Positions 18,107 to 25,922 of a stretch of DNA of 64,000 nucleotides are shown here, in pieces. The position numbers and the translations under genes were made by a program. Below the pieces are notes generated by a model. The model was not told where the DNA came from. It worked only from the letters and a program-made list of their open reading frames with translations, and searched no databases. This DNA comes from Lachnotalea sp. AF33-28 (lineage in GTDB: Bacteria; Bacillota; Clostridia; Lachnospirales; Lachnospiraceae), in the NCBI RefSeq assembly GCF_003477885.1, contig NZ_QUEE01000007.1, positions 213,700 through 277,699 of the forward strand. The letters are read 5' to 3'. Positions within the stretch are counted from its first letter, which is position 1, and each line of letters starts with the position of its first letter.

Positions 18107-19261
18107 ATGAAAAACATTGTATTTTATATATCCGATCACGGATTCGGACATATGGCAAGGAATATACCGCTTATCAGTTCCGCGCTTTTTAAAGACGCGG
18201 ATGTGCGGATCTATATCAAGTCCGGGGAAAAGCAGATCGCATTTGCCCGAAATGCCATGGAAAAGATTGGAGAAACGGAGAGGGAGAGGCTGCACTTTAT
18301 CGTTCAGCCCATGGATGCTGGCCTGAAGCTCATACCGGGAACCCTGCTCATAGACGGTACGGAATTGAAACGCTGCGTTTCCGCCTATGTTAAAAGCTGG
18401 CCAGAAGCAATCCGTGCGGAGAAACAGTTTTTGAAGGAACAAAAGATCAGCCTGGCAGTCTGCGATATACCGGCATGGACGCTGGCTGCCTGCAGGGAGG
18501 CGGGAGTGCGGTCCCTGTTTATCAGTAATTTTACCTGGGTTGAGATATACCGGGAATATCTGGGGGAAAACCTGACCCAGGCATATCAGGACTGCTACGG
18601 CAAGGCGGATGAAGCGTTTTTATATGAACTTTATCCGCCGCAGCTGCCGGGATATTTCAGGCGCTGGGAAAAGGCGGGCTTTGTATGCCGCGGTTTTCAT
18701 CCGGCAGAGGCGGATAAAATACGAAGCGGCCATCAAAGGCCCTGTATTTATGTCGGAGTCGGCAGATCCGCGGATATCGGGGAGGATATCGATGTTTCTT
18801 CGATTCCCTATGATTTCTTCGTGACGGACGGCGTGCATCTGACCGGAGATAATGTCTATCCTCTGGATCAGGATCTGCCCAACACACAGGATTATATCCT
18901 GGCCAGCGATTTTGTGATCACAAAAGCCGGCTGGGGTACGATCGCCGAAGCTGTGCTGGCCGGCAAGCCCATGGCCCTGCTGTCAAGGGATACGGTTGCG
19001 GAGGACCGCAACAGCATCCGGCAGCTGGTCTTAAGAAACCTTGGGATTGAAGCGGACAGCTTAGATCTGGCGGAGATGGGTTCGCTCATAAAGCGGCTCC
19101 AGAGTCTTGCTGCGAAGCAGCGCCCGGCGTACCGTCCGGATACGGACAGGCTGGCGGCTGCAATCCTAAAGCGGGCGGAAGCCGGCAGCGGGAAATCTGC
19201 CGGATATGAATATGCACAGCGGGAGAGGGGAGAAGAAAACAATGCTGCCGGAAGTCTATGA
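18107..19261 (+). CDS. Glycosyltransferase-like protein, GT28/MJ1255-type fold
   Basis: 384 residues. The N-terminus IVFYISDHGFGHMARNIPL carries the glycine-histidine loop typical of GT-B enzymes that bind a sugar acceptor, and the C-terminal half has ASDFVITKAGWGTIAEAVLAG (in part), the donor-binding element shared with MurG-like and L-arabinokinase N-terminal domains. There is no signal peptide or membrane helix. Bacterial members are annotated as uncharacterised glycosyltransferases. It starts a small operon with a YgjP-like metalloprotein, a 74-residue protein and DUF2804. The acceptor is unknown. Confidence 0.7.
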   Translation: MKNIVFYISDHGFGHMARNIPLISSALFKDADVRIYIKSGEKQIAFARNAMEKIGETERERLHFIVQPMDAGLKLIPGTLLIDGTELKRCVSAYVKSWPEAIRAEKQFLKEQKISLAVCDIPAWTLAACREAGVRSLFISNFTWVEIYREYLGENLTQAYQDCYGKADEAFLYELYPPQLPGYFRRWEKAGFVCRGFHPAEADKIRSGHQRPCIYVGVGRSADIGEDIDVSSIPYDFFVTDGVHLTGDNVYPLDQDLPNTQDYILASDFVITKAGWGTIAEAVLAGKPMALLSRDTVAEDRNSIRQLVLRNLGIEADSLDLAEMGSLIKRLQSLAAKQRPAYRPDTDRLAAAILKRAEAGSGKSAGYEYAQRERGEENNAAGSL

Positions 19262-19988
19262 GCTTGAGTGCCCCGCAGGGACGATCCCCATCCACATCCA
19301 AGCTTCGCAGCGAAAGACCATCGGCATACAGATCCGGGCGGATCAAAGGGTTGAGATCCGTGTGCCATACCGCACAGCTTATCATGAGGTCATTTCGGTC
19401 ATACAGGAGAAAGCGGACTGGATTGTCAGCCATTATGAAAGGGCCGTCTGTGAGGCGCAGGAAAGAAAGAGCGCGCCCTGCCCATATCAGGACAGGACCT
19501 GGCTGCCCTGCGGTGATGAAAAGGTTTTTCTGCGCATACGGTATGAGGAGGGGCGGACGCGCGCGCAGCTGCAGAGCGTCCGGGAGAAAGACGGACGGAT
19601 AACGCTGGCTGTAACCGCCGGCCCGGGGGACGGAGCGGGCATCCGAAGTCTGATATCCCAGTGGTACAGGCATGCAGGCGCCCGCAAGATCGCGGCACGC
19701 GCCCACGCATATGCCGGGCAGATGGGAGTGAGTTTCCGTAAGATTACGGTTAAGGAACAGAAAACCTGCTGGGGGAGCTGCAGCGGGAAGCAGAATCTGA
19801 ACTTCAACTGGAAACTGCTGCTCATGCCTATGCCCATCCTGGATTATGTGGTGGTGCATGAACTGGCGCATTTAAAACAGATGAATCATTCGGAGCAGTT
19901 CTGGAAGGAGGTGGAGGCCGTCCTGCCGGATTATCATGAGCGCCGCCGTTTCCTTAGGGAGCATGAAAAGGAGTATGCCGTTTATTGA
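19242..19988 (+). CDS. YgjP-like metal-dependent hydrolase (DUF45, zincin fold)
   Basis: 248 residues from ATG 19242, supported by GGGAGAGGGGAGAA just upstream; an in-frame ATG at 19206 would overlap the previous gene by 56 bp. The protein contains the zinc-protease-like motif VVHELAHLKQMNHSEQFW (about residues 205-222), with HExxH read as HELAH and a second H in HSEQFW, and the WGSCSGKQNLNFNWKL stretch typical of YgjP/DUF45. Members are related to SprT and WLM metallopeptidases; the substrate is unknown. The gene overlaps the end of the GT28-like gene by 20 bp. Confidence 0.88.
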   Translation: MLPEVYELECPAGTIPIHIQASQRKTIGIQIRADQRVEIRVPYRTAYHEVISVIQEKADWIVSHYERAVCEAQERKSAPCPYQDRTWLPCGDEKVFLRIRYEEGRTRAQLQSVREKDGRITLAVTAGPGDGAGIRSLISQWYRHAGARKIAARAHAYAGQMGVSFRKITVKEQKTCWGSCSGKQNLNFNWKLLLMPMPILDYVVVHELAHLKQMNHSEQFWKEVEAVLPDYHERRRFLREHEKEYAVY

Positions 19989-19998
19989 GGAGGCCGTG

Positions 19999-20223
19999 AT
20001 GTTTGGGAAGAAAAGAAAGGATACAGTCAGGAAAAGCTATGATAGCGCCAGGCAGGAGCCGGTGATTATCAGCAGCATCTGTAACGGCGAGCGGGTTGCG
20101 GGATTCCGGGATATTCACAGTAAAAAGGTGGAAGAGGTGATGTGCATCCGCAGCCCGAAGGATCTGGAGGAATTTGCCGCGATCTACGGCATACGCCTGG
20201 AGGATATCAAGAGGGATTGGTAG
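19999..20223 (+). CDS. Small conserved-looking protein, unknown function
   Basis: 74 residues from ATG 19999 after GAGGAGGCCGTG; an upstream in-frame start at 19936 lies inside the previous gene. It begins MFGKKRKDTVRKSYD, has a single cysteine in ISSICNGERVAGF and a second in EVMCIRS, and ends with an acidic helix that reads DLEEFAAIYGI. I recall similar short proteins in Lachnospiraceae, sometimes misnamed aspartate dehydrogenase, but no function is known to me. It is 10 bp after the YgjP-like gene and 18 bp before DUF2804. Confidence 0.7.
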   Translation: MFGKKRKDTVRKSYDSARQEPVIISSICNGERVAGFRDIHSKKVEEVMCIRSPKDLEEFAAIYGIRLEDIKRDW

Positions 20224-20241
20224 AGAGAAAGGAGAAGCTGT

Positions 20242-21243
20242 ATGGAGAAGGAATTGCTGAAACGAGGTCCGGTATTGGATGAAAAAGGGAGACCGGTGCC
20301 GGGATTTTCCAGACGATCGACACTGGTCTATGACCGCAGCGCGGTCAAGGCCCCGCCGTGGAGGCTGAAGGAATGGGATTTTTACCAGATTTCCAACCGG
20401 AATCTGTGCCTGCAGTTTACGATCGGCCATGCATCCTATGCGGGACAGGTGAGTGTCATGCTGTTTGATTTCATAAAGGGGGAGAAGCTGCTTGAGAAAA
20501 ACAGATTTCTGGTGCTGCCCTTTGGGTCTCTGCATATGCCCTGTGATGCGGAGGCGGATCATGTGCTGCCCTACAAAAAGGGAGCTGTTTCGATGAAATT
20601 TGAGACGCGGGGAGACAAGCGGCTGCTGACCTGCCGCTGGGACGGGCTGGAAGCGAGGATCGCCCTGTGCCGTCAGAACCCGGACTCCCTTGTGGTCAAC
20701 CTTCCCTTTCATGAATATGACCATGCTTTTTATTATAATCAGAAGATCAACTGCATGACCGCCGAAGGCTATGTGCGGTATGAAGGAAAGGAAATCCGTT
20801 TTGGCAGAAAGGATTCCTTTGGAATCCTGGACTGGGGACGGGGCGTATGGCCTTTTCATAATGAATGGTACTGGAGCAACGGAAGCGGCTATCTGGACGG
20901 TGAGATGTTCGGTTTTAATCTTGGCTGCGGCTTCGGCAATACGGATACGGCCAGTGAGAACATGCTCTTCTGGAAAGGAAAATCGCACAAGCTGGGAAAA
21001 GTGCGGTTTGAATTGGGGAAAGAGTACATGGATCCCTGGAGAATTGTGGATAACGAAGGGCGGTTGGAGCTGGTGCTGACCCCTTCTTATGACAGGACCA
21101 CCAGGACGAAGGTGCTGTGGGTAAACAACTGCTGCCATCAGATGTTCGGCAGCTTTGAAGGATTCGCGGTGCTGGATGACGGCAGCAGGCTGGAAGTGAA
21201 GGATGTGGTCTCCTTTGCTGAGCACGCGGTGAATAACTGGTAG
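20242..21243 (+). CDS. DUF2804 family protein
   Basis: 333 residues, soluble, rich in aromatic residues and beta structure. It begins with KRGPVLDEKGRPVPGFSRRS and contains SFGILDWGRGVWPFHNEWYW (about residues 193-212), the signature I associate with DUF2804. The family is related in fold to calycin/lipocalin-like AttH proteins and is uncharacterised. AGAAAGGAGAAG precedes the ATG. Its 3' end overlaps the convergent nucleotidyltransferase gene by 106 bp, which is unusual. Confidence 0.82.
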   Translation: MEKELLKRGPVLDEKGRPVPGFSRRSTLVYDRSAVKAPPWRLKEWDFYQISNRNLCLQFTIGHASYAGQVSVMLFDFIKGEKLLEKNRFLVLPFGSLHMPCDAEADHVLPYKKGAVSMKFETRGDKRLLTCRWDGLEARIALCRQNPDSLVVNLPFHEYDHAFYYNQKINCMTAEGYVRYEGKEIRFGRKDSFGILDWGRGVWPFHNEWYWSNGSGYLDGEMFGFNLGCGFGNTDTASENMLFWKGKSHKLGKVRFELGKEYMDPWRIVDNEGRLELVLTPSYDRTTRTKVLWVNNCCHQMFGSFEGFAVLDDGSRLEVKDVVSFAEHAVNNW

Positions 21244-22004
21244 CTGTCCGTTTTCCTGCGTATTTCTGTAAGCATTTCATCCGCAAACTGTGTGGCCAGA
21301 CGGACGTCTGGCCGCATGATCCGGTCGGATCCGTAGCACTCTAAAGCGTCCGCAATGAGCGGGCGATATACTTCGGATAGGTGATCAAGGCCCCATTTGC
21401 CGCCCTTTTCCTTTGACAGGCACAGGCCGTCCCTTATAAAAGCGGATACTCTGCACAGATTGAGAATGACATACAGAGGATCCTCCGCAATTTCTTTTTT
21501 TGCATTTTGAATATCATGCCAGAGGCTGTCGAGGTAATCTTCTTTGGAAACCTCTCCAAAGACCTGGGCGACCGCCTCTCCGCATAATACAATCCCGTAT
21601 CTTTTGATGATTGTGAAGTGGGCCGCCAGGTCTTTATCTCTGCCATTCATATTTTTAATATAAGCATCCGGATTTTCGATAAATCCTGACAAATGTGCCG
21701 GTGAAAAATGCAGCTCATATGGGGTCGGGTAAACAAAGGGCTTACAGAAGTTTCTTATCACGATACTCACTTCCAGACCTTTTGCAGGCGCCTTTTCATT
21801 GAGTTTTACAACGTTTTTCATAAAGCTTAATTTCTGTTCATCCGTTATATTCTCTTCGATCACAACAATGATATCGATATCGCTTTTATCCGGATGAAAG
21901 CATCCCATCGCGAGGGAACCGTGCAGATAGATTCCGGTCAAAGAAGACTTTAATATCTCCCGGCACATTTTTGTGAAGCTGTCGAGTAAATTTTGATAGT
22001 ACAC
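21138..22004 (-). CDS. Aminoglycoside-adenylyltransferase-like nucleotidyltransferase
   Basis: 288 residues from GTG 22004, which follows a strong AAGGGGGAAA site on the minus strand. The nucleotidyltransferase core is clear: GSLAMGCFHPDKSDIDIIVV (about residues 29-48), with the paired metal-binding aspartates DID. The C-terminal helical part resembles AadA/ANT(3'')(9) enzymes, which adenylylate aminoglycosides. The last 30 residues, rich in serine and threonine, are translated from DNA antisense to DUF2804, so the natural stop may have been lost. No resistance phenotype can be claimed; many such chromosomal proteins are not resistance enzymes. Confidence 0.75.
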   Translation of the reverse strand: MYYQNLLDSFTKMCREILKSSLTGIYLHGSLAMGCFHPDKSDIDIIVVIEENITDEQKLSFMKNVVKLNEKAPAKGLEVSIVIRNFCKPFVYPTPYELHFSPAHLSGFIENPDAYIKNMNGRDKDLAAHFTIIKRYGIVLCGEAVAQVFGEVSKEDYLDSLWHDIQNAKKEIAEDPLYVILNLCRVSAFIRDGLCLSKEKGGKWGLDHLSEVYRPLIADALECYGSDRIMRPDVRLATQFADEMLTEIRRKTDSYQLFTACSAKETTSFTSSLLPSSSTANPSKLPNI

Positions 22005-22100
22005 GGTGTTTCCCCCTTGTGGAATTTGTACTGTTCATTCAAACTGTCTCTTAATATCCTAGAATTAATACACCTGTCTGTCAAGTTAAAAAGAGTCTGG

Positions 22101-22136
22101 CATACGCGGTAGGTTTACGGCACGGTGAACAGTAAC
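22101..22136 (+). repeat. Remnant of the right end of the palindromic element
   Basis: The segment shares GCGGTAGGTTTACGGCA with the right end of the complete element at 38302-38510, followed by a variant of its GTGAATAGTAA tail. The rest of the element is absent. Confidence 0.55.
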
Positions 22137-22202
22137 GCTTGATGTGTTAAGGGAAACGCTTAAGCCAGTGGAAATGTTGCAAAATAGGGTAAATTGTGGT
22201 AA

Positions 22203-22382
22203 AATTCTAACAAATCATGCTATGCTCTTGTATTGCCCGCAGGCACAGAGCTTGTGCTTGGAGAAGGGACGGAAAATGTGCTGACCGCGTCTTTAGACGA
22301 GGGATATGGCCTGATGGATCAGGGCGCACTGGTTATTTCGGGCAAAGGAATGCTGGTCGCAATAGGAAAGTACGTCCTATGA
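22203..22382 (+). pseudogene. Possible 3' remnant of a protein gene
   Basis: About 59 codons are open and end in TGA at 22380-22382. The translation contains LVLPAGTELVLGEGTENVLT, which looks like real protein rather than random sequence, but there is no start with a ribosome binding site and in-frame stops lie just upstream. It may be the end of a sugar-active or binding protein cut by rearrangement next to repeat elements. I do not recognise the family. Confidence 0.3.
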
Positions 22383-22390
22383 AAGAACAA

Positions 22391-22485
22391 ATGCTCCGCT
22401 TAGGATCGTACTGCGGCGGGAAGGTATTCTGCCGCCAGAGCGGCCTGCCGCAGGCGGAGAATCCCGCGAGAGGGATTCTTATTTA
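22391..22485 (+). repeat. GC-rich hairpin repeat, copy 1
   Basis: The unit starts GCTCCGCTTAGGATCG, continues with ACTGCGGCGGGAAGGTATT, and ends with a hairpin GAGAATCCCGC / GGGATTCTT. A nearly identical unit lies inverted at 32143-32226 and a diverged one at 51533-51600. Confidence 0.75.
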
Positions 22486-22526
22486 GGTGCGAATGTTTGT
22501 CAGCCAAGAAAGGAATGATAGAAATT

Positions 22527-23099
22527 ATGGGTAGATTTGAATTTAAACAGTGTGCGGATATCGAAGGGCTTTATGCGGTTCAGCCATATGTTTTTGAGGA
22601 CGCAAGAGGATATAATTTTGAAGCATACAATGAAAAAGATTTTATGCAGGCTGGTCTGTCAATGAAATTTGTGCAGGATAACCGTTCCACATCCCGAAAG
22701 GGTGTTCTGCGGGGCCTGCATTTTCAAAAGAAATATCAGCAGGGAAAGCTGGTCAGCGTGATACGGGGAGAGGTATTTGATGTCGCGGTTGATATCCGGG
22801 CCGGTTCCAAAACATTCGGCAAATGGTTTGGGATAGTGCTGAGTGAGGAAAAGAAAAATATGCTCTATATTCCGGAAGGCTTTGCCCACGGTTTTCTGGT
22901 TCTGTCGGATATAGCGGAATTTGAGTATAAGCTTTCGGATTTTTATCATCCGGAGGATGAAAGCGGGATACCGTGGAATGACGAACGGCTGGGAATACAA
23001 TGGCCGGTCGCTGGGATGCAGATTATAACATCAGAAAGAGATTCTTCGCACAGGCCGTTTTCAGAGGATGTGGCGCTAGAAGCTAAAAAGGCGGAATGA
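22527..23099 (+). CDS. rfbC: dTDP-4-dehydrorhamnose 3,5-epimerase
   Basis: 190 residues from ATG 22527; AAGAAAGGA lies about ten bases upstream, and ATG 22515 would touch that site. The cupin enzyme has FVQDNRSTSRKGVLRGLHFQ with the catalytic histidine in GLHFQ (about residue 64), VDIRAGSKTFGKW, and YIPEGFAHGFLVLSD, all standard RmlC motifs. It makes dTDP-4-dehydro-L-rhamnose in the dTDP-L-rhamnose pathway. RmlA, RmlB and RmlD are not adjacent here, so it is an orphan in this window; the rhamnose would feed cell-wall or capsule glycans. Confidence 0.92.
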   Translation: MGRFEFKQCADIEGLYAVQPYVFEDARGYNFEAYNEKDFMQAGLSMKFVQDNRSTSRKGVLRGLHFQKKYQQGKLVSVIRGEVFDVAVDIRAGSKTFGKWFGIVLSEEKKNMLYIPEGFAHGFLVLSDIAEFEYKLSDFYHPEDESGIPWNDERLGIQWPVAGMQIITSERDSSHRPFSEDVALEAKKAE

Positions 23100-23159
23100 T
23101 CGGCACAAGGCGAAGTGACCGGTCCGATCAGAGTGTTCCGTAATAGATAGGAGTATGTG

Positions 23160-23456
23160 ATGAGATGTAAGGTAGCTTTCAGCTGCGGTCATACAGGATA
23201 TATGCAGATTGGCGGAGACGAGCGGGCGCGCGCCGGCCGCATCCGATGGATGGAAGAAAACGGAATCTGCCCGAAGTGCTATACAAAGAGGCTGAATGAG
23301 GAGCGCAGCGAAGGCTGCGACGAAGTTACGATGCCCTACAGTGAATATAAGATGTACCATGAGGGCTGTGAAACGAAAAAGGGCAGCTATCACAAGAAAA
23401 ATAAAACGGTTACGGTCTTTATTCCGCGCCGCCTGTACGATCAGGATGAAAAATAA
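23160..23456 (+). CDS. Small cysteine-rich protein, possible zinc-binding
   Basis: 98 residues from ATG 23160 after ATAGGAG. It contains a CGH near residue 11, GICPKCYTKR (about residues 38-47), and EGCDEV and HEGCETKK further on, so several Cys/His pairs could bind zinc. The C-terminal 20 residues look like a short beta strand pair, KTVTVFIPRRLYD. No known family is recognised. It stands 14 bp before the ABC-F gene and may be co-transcribed with it. Confidence 0.65.
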   Translation: MRCKVAFSCGHTGYMQIGGDERARAGRIRWMEENGICPKCYTKRLNEERSEGCDEVTMPYSEYKMYHEGCETKKGSYHKKNKTVTVFIPRRLYDQDEK

Positions 23457-23470
23457 GCAAGAGGAGTATT

Positions 23471-25024
23471 ATGAGTATACTGAATGTCGAGAATTTAAGC
23501 CACGGTTTCGGTGACCGGGAGATCTTCCACAATGTGTCTTTCCGCATGCTTAAGGGAGAGCATATCGGCCTTGTGGGAGCCAACGGTGAAGGAAAATCAA
23601 CTTTTATGAATATTATAACGGGCTCTCTGATGCCCGATGAGGGTAAGATAGAGTGGGCTAAGAATGTGAAGGTGGGTTATCTGGACCAGCATGCCGTGCT
23701 GGAAAGGGGTATGACTATCCGGGATGTTTTGAAATCCGCGTTTAACGGCCTGTTTGAAATGGAAGAACGGATGAATGCTCTGTGCGCAGATATGGGCGAT
23801 GCCCCGGAAGAACATCTGGAAGCGATGATGGAGGAGCTGGGCACCATACAGGATCTGCTGCTGGCCCATGATTTCTATGTGATCGATGCCAAGGTGGAGG
23901 AAATTGGCAGGGCGCTGGGGCTTTATGAGATCGGACTTGACAAGGATGTCACCGACTTGAGCGGGGGACAGAGGACAAAGGTGCTGCTTGGCAAGCTGCT
24001 GCTGGAAAAACCGGATATCCTGCTGCTGGATGAACCCACCAACTATCTGGACGTACAGCATATCGAATGGCTGAAACGCTATCTTCAGGAGTATGAAAAC
24101 GCATTTATACTGATTTCTCACGATATCCCCTTCTTAAACAGCGTGATCAATCTGGTCTATCATATGGATAACCGGGAACTGACACGCTATGTAGGTGACT
24201 ATGACAAATTCAGAGAGGTGTTTGAGGTTAAGAAAAACCAGCTGGAAGCGGCCTACCGCCGCCAGCAGCAGGAGATCGACGATCTGCAGGACTTCATCGC
24301 CAGGAACAAGGCCCGTGTATCCACCAGGAACATGGCCATGTCCAGGCAGAAGAAGCTGGACAAAATGGATGTCATAGAGCTCGCGAAGGAAAAACCCAAA
24401 CCGGAATTTCGGTTCCGCGAGGCCAGAGCGGCGGGGCGCTATATTTTTGAGACAAGGGATCTGGTGATCGGATATGAGGAGCCTTTGTCTAAACCCTTGA
24501 ATTTCACAATGGAGCGGGGAGAGAAAATTGTTCTGACCGGCGCCAATGGAATCGGAAAGACCACACTGCTGAAAAGCATTTTGGGCCTGATTCCCGCGCT
24601 GGCGGGCGATGTGGAGCTGGGCGATTATCTGGAGATCGGATATTTTGAACAGGAATCGGCGGAGGGTAATTCTTCCTCCTGCATAGAGGAGATCTGGAAG
24701 GAGTTCCCCGCCTTTACCCAGTATGAGGTGCGTTCGGCCCTTGCCAAATGCGGCTTGACCACCAAACACATCGAAAGCCAGGTGAGGGTGCTTAGCGGCG
24801 GAGAGCAGGCTAAGGTGCGCCTGTGCAAGCTGATCAACAGGGAAACAAACGTGCTGCTGCTGGATGAGCCCACAAACCATCTGGACGTGGACGCCAAGGC
24901 GGAATTAAAGCGGGCGCTTACGGCCTATAAGGGCAGCATCCTGCTGATCTGCCATGAGCCGGATTTCTATCAGGATTTTGCGGGCCGCGTGATGGACTGC
25001 TCGCAGTGGTCGCTGAAAATTTGA
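23471..25024 (+). CDS. ABC-F family ATPase (YbiT/YkpA-type)
   Basis: 517 residues with two ATP-binding cassettes and no membrane domain. Cassette 1: Walker A GANGEGKST, signature LSGGQ, Walker B LLLDEPTNYLD. Cassette 2: GANGIGKTT, LSGGEQ, LLLDEPTNHLD. Between them is a charged helical linker of about 80 residues (YRRQQQEIDDLQDF), the part of ABC-F proteins that reaches the ribosomal P/E site. Members act on the ribosome as translation factors, and some protect it from antibiotics. The glutamates of both Walker B motifs are intact. Resistance function is not implied. Confidence 0.92.
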   Translation: MSILNVENLSHGFGDREIFHNVSFRMLKGEHIGLVGANGEGKSTFMNIITGSLMPDEGKIEWAKNVKVGYLDQHAVLERGMTIRDVLKSAFNGLFEMEERMNALCADMGDAPEEHLEAMMEELGTIQDLLLAHDFYVIDAKVEEIGRALGLYEIGLDKDVTDLSGGQRTKVLLGKLLLEKPDILLLDEPTNYLDVQHIEWLKRYLQEYENAFILISHDIPFLNSVINLVYHMDNRELTRYVGDYDKFREVFEVKKNQLEAAYRRQQQEIDDLQDFIARNKARVSTRNMAMSRQKKLDKMDVIELAKEKPKPEFRFREARAAGRYIFETRDLVIGYEEPLSKPLNFTMERGEKIVLTGANGIGKTTLLKSILGLIPALAGDVELGDYLEIGYFEQESAEGNSSSCIEEIWKEFPAFTQYEVRSALAKCGLTTKHIESQVRVLSGGEQAKVRLCKLINRETNVLLLDEPTNHLDVDAKAELKRALTAYKGSILLICHEPDFYQDFAGRVMDCSQWSLKI

Positions 25025-25045
25025 TATTTGATAAATCGGAGTAAA

Positions 25046-25106
25046 GGAGCTGTTGCTGAAGCGGTGCATGTCAATATGCAACCCGTTTTGGCACAGCTCT
25101 GTTTTT
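25046..25106 (+). terminator. Probable terminator after the ABC-F gene
   Basis: GGAGCTGT pairs with ACAGCTC and is followed by TGTTTTT; a smaller inverted repeat (TGCATGTCAATATGCA) lies in the loop. Confidence 0.65.
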
Positions 25107-25161
25107 GTATCTGCTTCCCTGCTGCCTATAGCTAATTATTTTTAAAAATGAAATTATGGTA

Positions 25162-25213
25162 TTGACAAATTGGGGGTTTCAATATAATATAAACGTATGA
25201 ACAACAATTCATA
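25162..25213 (+). promoter_or_regulatory. Promoter and metal-repressor operator of the efflux operon
   Basis: TTGACA (25162-25167) and TATAAT (25183-25188) form the promoter. Immediately downstream is the perfect inverted repeat TATGAA-N6-TTCATA (25196-25213), close in form to the 12-2-12 operators of SmtB/CadC repressors. The repressor gene starts 17 bp later, so it probably represses itself and the pump. Confidence 0.75.
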
Positions 25214-25230
25214 TGAAAGGAGATTCACAT

Positions 25231-25593
25231 ATGGAGGATAAGAACAAAGTGGAATGCTGTGAGTTCACCCATGTTCATGAAGACATCGTTAAAAAAGTGA
25301 ATGAAGAGATGCCGGATGAAGAACTTCTCTATGATCTGGCGGAGCTGTTTAAAGTATTTGGCGACTCCACAAGGATTAAGATATTATATGTGCTCTTTGA
25401 GTCGGAGATGTGCGTATGCGATATCGCGCAGCTGCTGAATATGAATCAGTCGGCGATTTCCCATCAGTTAAGGGTCCTTAAGCAGTCCCAGCTGGTGAAA
25501 TACCGCAGGGAAGGCAAATCCATATTTTATTCGCTGGCCGACGGCCATGTGCGGACGATTCTGGGGCAGGGCATGGAACATATCGCGGAGTAG
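25231..25593 (+). CDS. ArsR/SmtB-family metal-sensing repressor
   Basis: 120 residues from ATG 25231 after AAAGGAGA. The winged helix has a CVCDIAQLLNMNQSAISHQL recognition region in which the CVC lies on helix alpha3, the classic metal site of CadC/ArsR. The N-terminal arm carries CCEFTHVHE, which could complete that site, and the C-terminal helix has DGHVRTILGQGMEHIAE, the DxH...HxxE site of zinc sensors such as SmtB and CzrA. Both sensing sites therefore seem present. It would leave the operator upstream when Zn, Cd or Pb binds, switching on the downstream pump. Confidence 0.9.
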   Translation: MEDKNKVECCEFTHVHEDIVKKVNEEMPDEELLYDLAELFKVFGDSTRIKILYVLFESEMCVCDIAQLLNMNQSAISHQLRVLKQSQLVKYRREGKSIFYSLADGHVRTILGQGMEHIAE

Positions 25594-25682
25594 CCCGGAT
25601 ATGCGGTGCAGGATAAACAAAAACAGCATAGATAAATAAAAACCGATAGTATAACAGAATAATTTAATTGGAGGATATGACA

Positions 25683-25901
25683 ATGAAAAAGAGATTTAAA
25701 ATGCAGGATCTGGATTGCGCAAACTGCGCTGCGAAAATGGAAGAAGCTATTAAAAAGATCGACGGCGTGAAGGACGCCAATGTGAGCTTTATGACACAGA
25801 AATTGACAGTGGAGGCGGATGAGGACAGATTTGACGATGTGATGGCACAGATTATAAAGGTTTGTAAAAAAGTGGAACCTGACTGCACAATTTTAGTGTA
25901 A
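25683..25901 (+). CDS. Free-standing heavy-metal-associated (HMA) domain protein
   Basis: 72 residues from ATG 25683, eight bases after GGAGGA. It is one ferredoxin-like HMA domain with the metal motif LDCANCAAKME (Cys-x-x-Cys at about residues 12-15). The stop is followed at once by the ATPase gene, which itself lacks an N-terminal HMA domain. The chaperone/regulatory domain that is usually fused to ZntA/CadA pumps is thus made as a separate protein here, probably handing Zn, Cd or Pb to the ATPase. Confidence 0.88.
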   Translation: MKKRFKMQDLDCANCAAKMEEAIKKIDGVKDANVSFMTQKLTVEADEDRFDDVMAQIIKVCKKVEPDCTILV

Positions 25902-25922
25902 GTGAGAAAGCGGGCGGTGACC

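Larger units (their letters stand above)
22005..22526. other. Gene-poor stretch with remnants
   Basis: No intact gene is supported here. It holds a piece matching the right end of the 200-bp palindromic element (22101-22136), a coding remnant (22203-22382), and one copy of the GC-rich hairpin repeat (22391-22485) just before rfbC. Confidence 0.6.

Noticed and set aside
19954..21225. Long minus-strand frame (about 423 codons) antisense to DUF2804
   Set aside because: It has no ribosome binding site or recognisable domain and is fully explained as a shadow of the DUF2804 and neighbouring genes.
21138..22004. Antibiotic-resistance gene claim for the adenylyltransferase-like protein
   Set aside because: Nucleotidyltransferase motifs are clear but sequence alone does not show aminoglycoside specificity, and the tail is abnormal.
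22217..22486. Plus-strand frame of 89 codons
   Set aside because: Arg/Cys/Gly-rich translation, no ribosome binding site, and it runs into the hairpin repeat; the other frame (22203-22382) looks more like protein.
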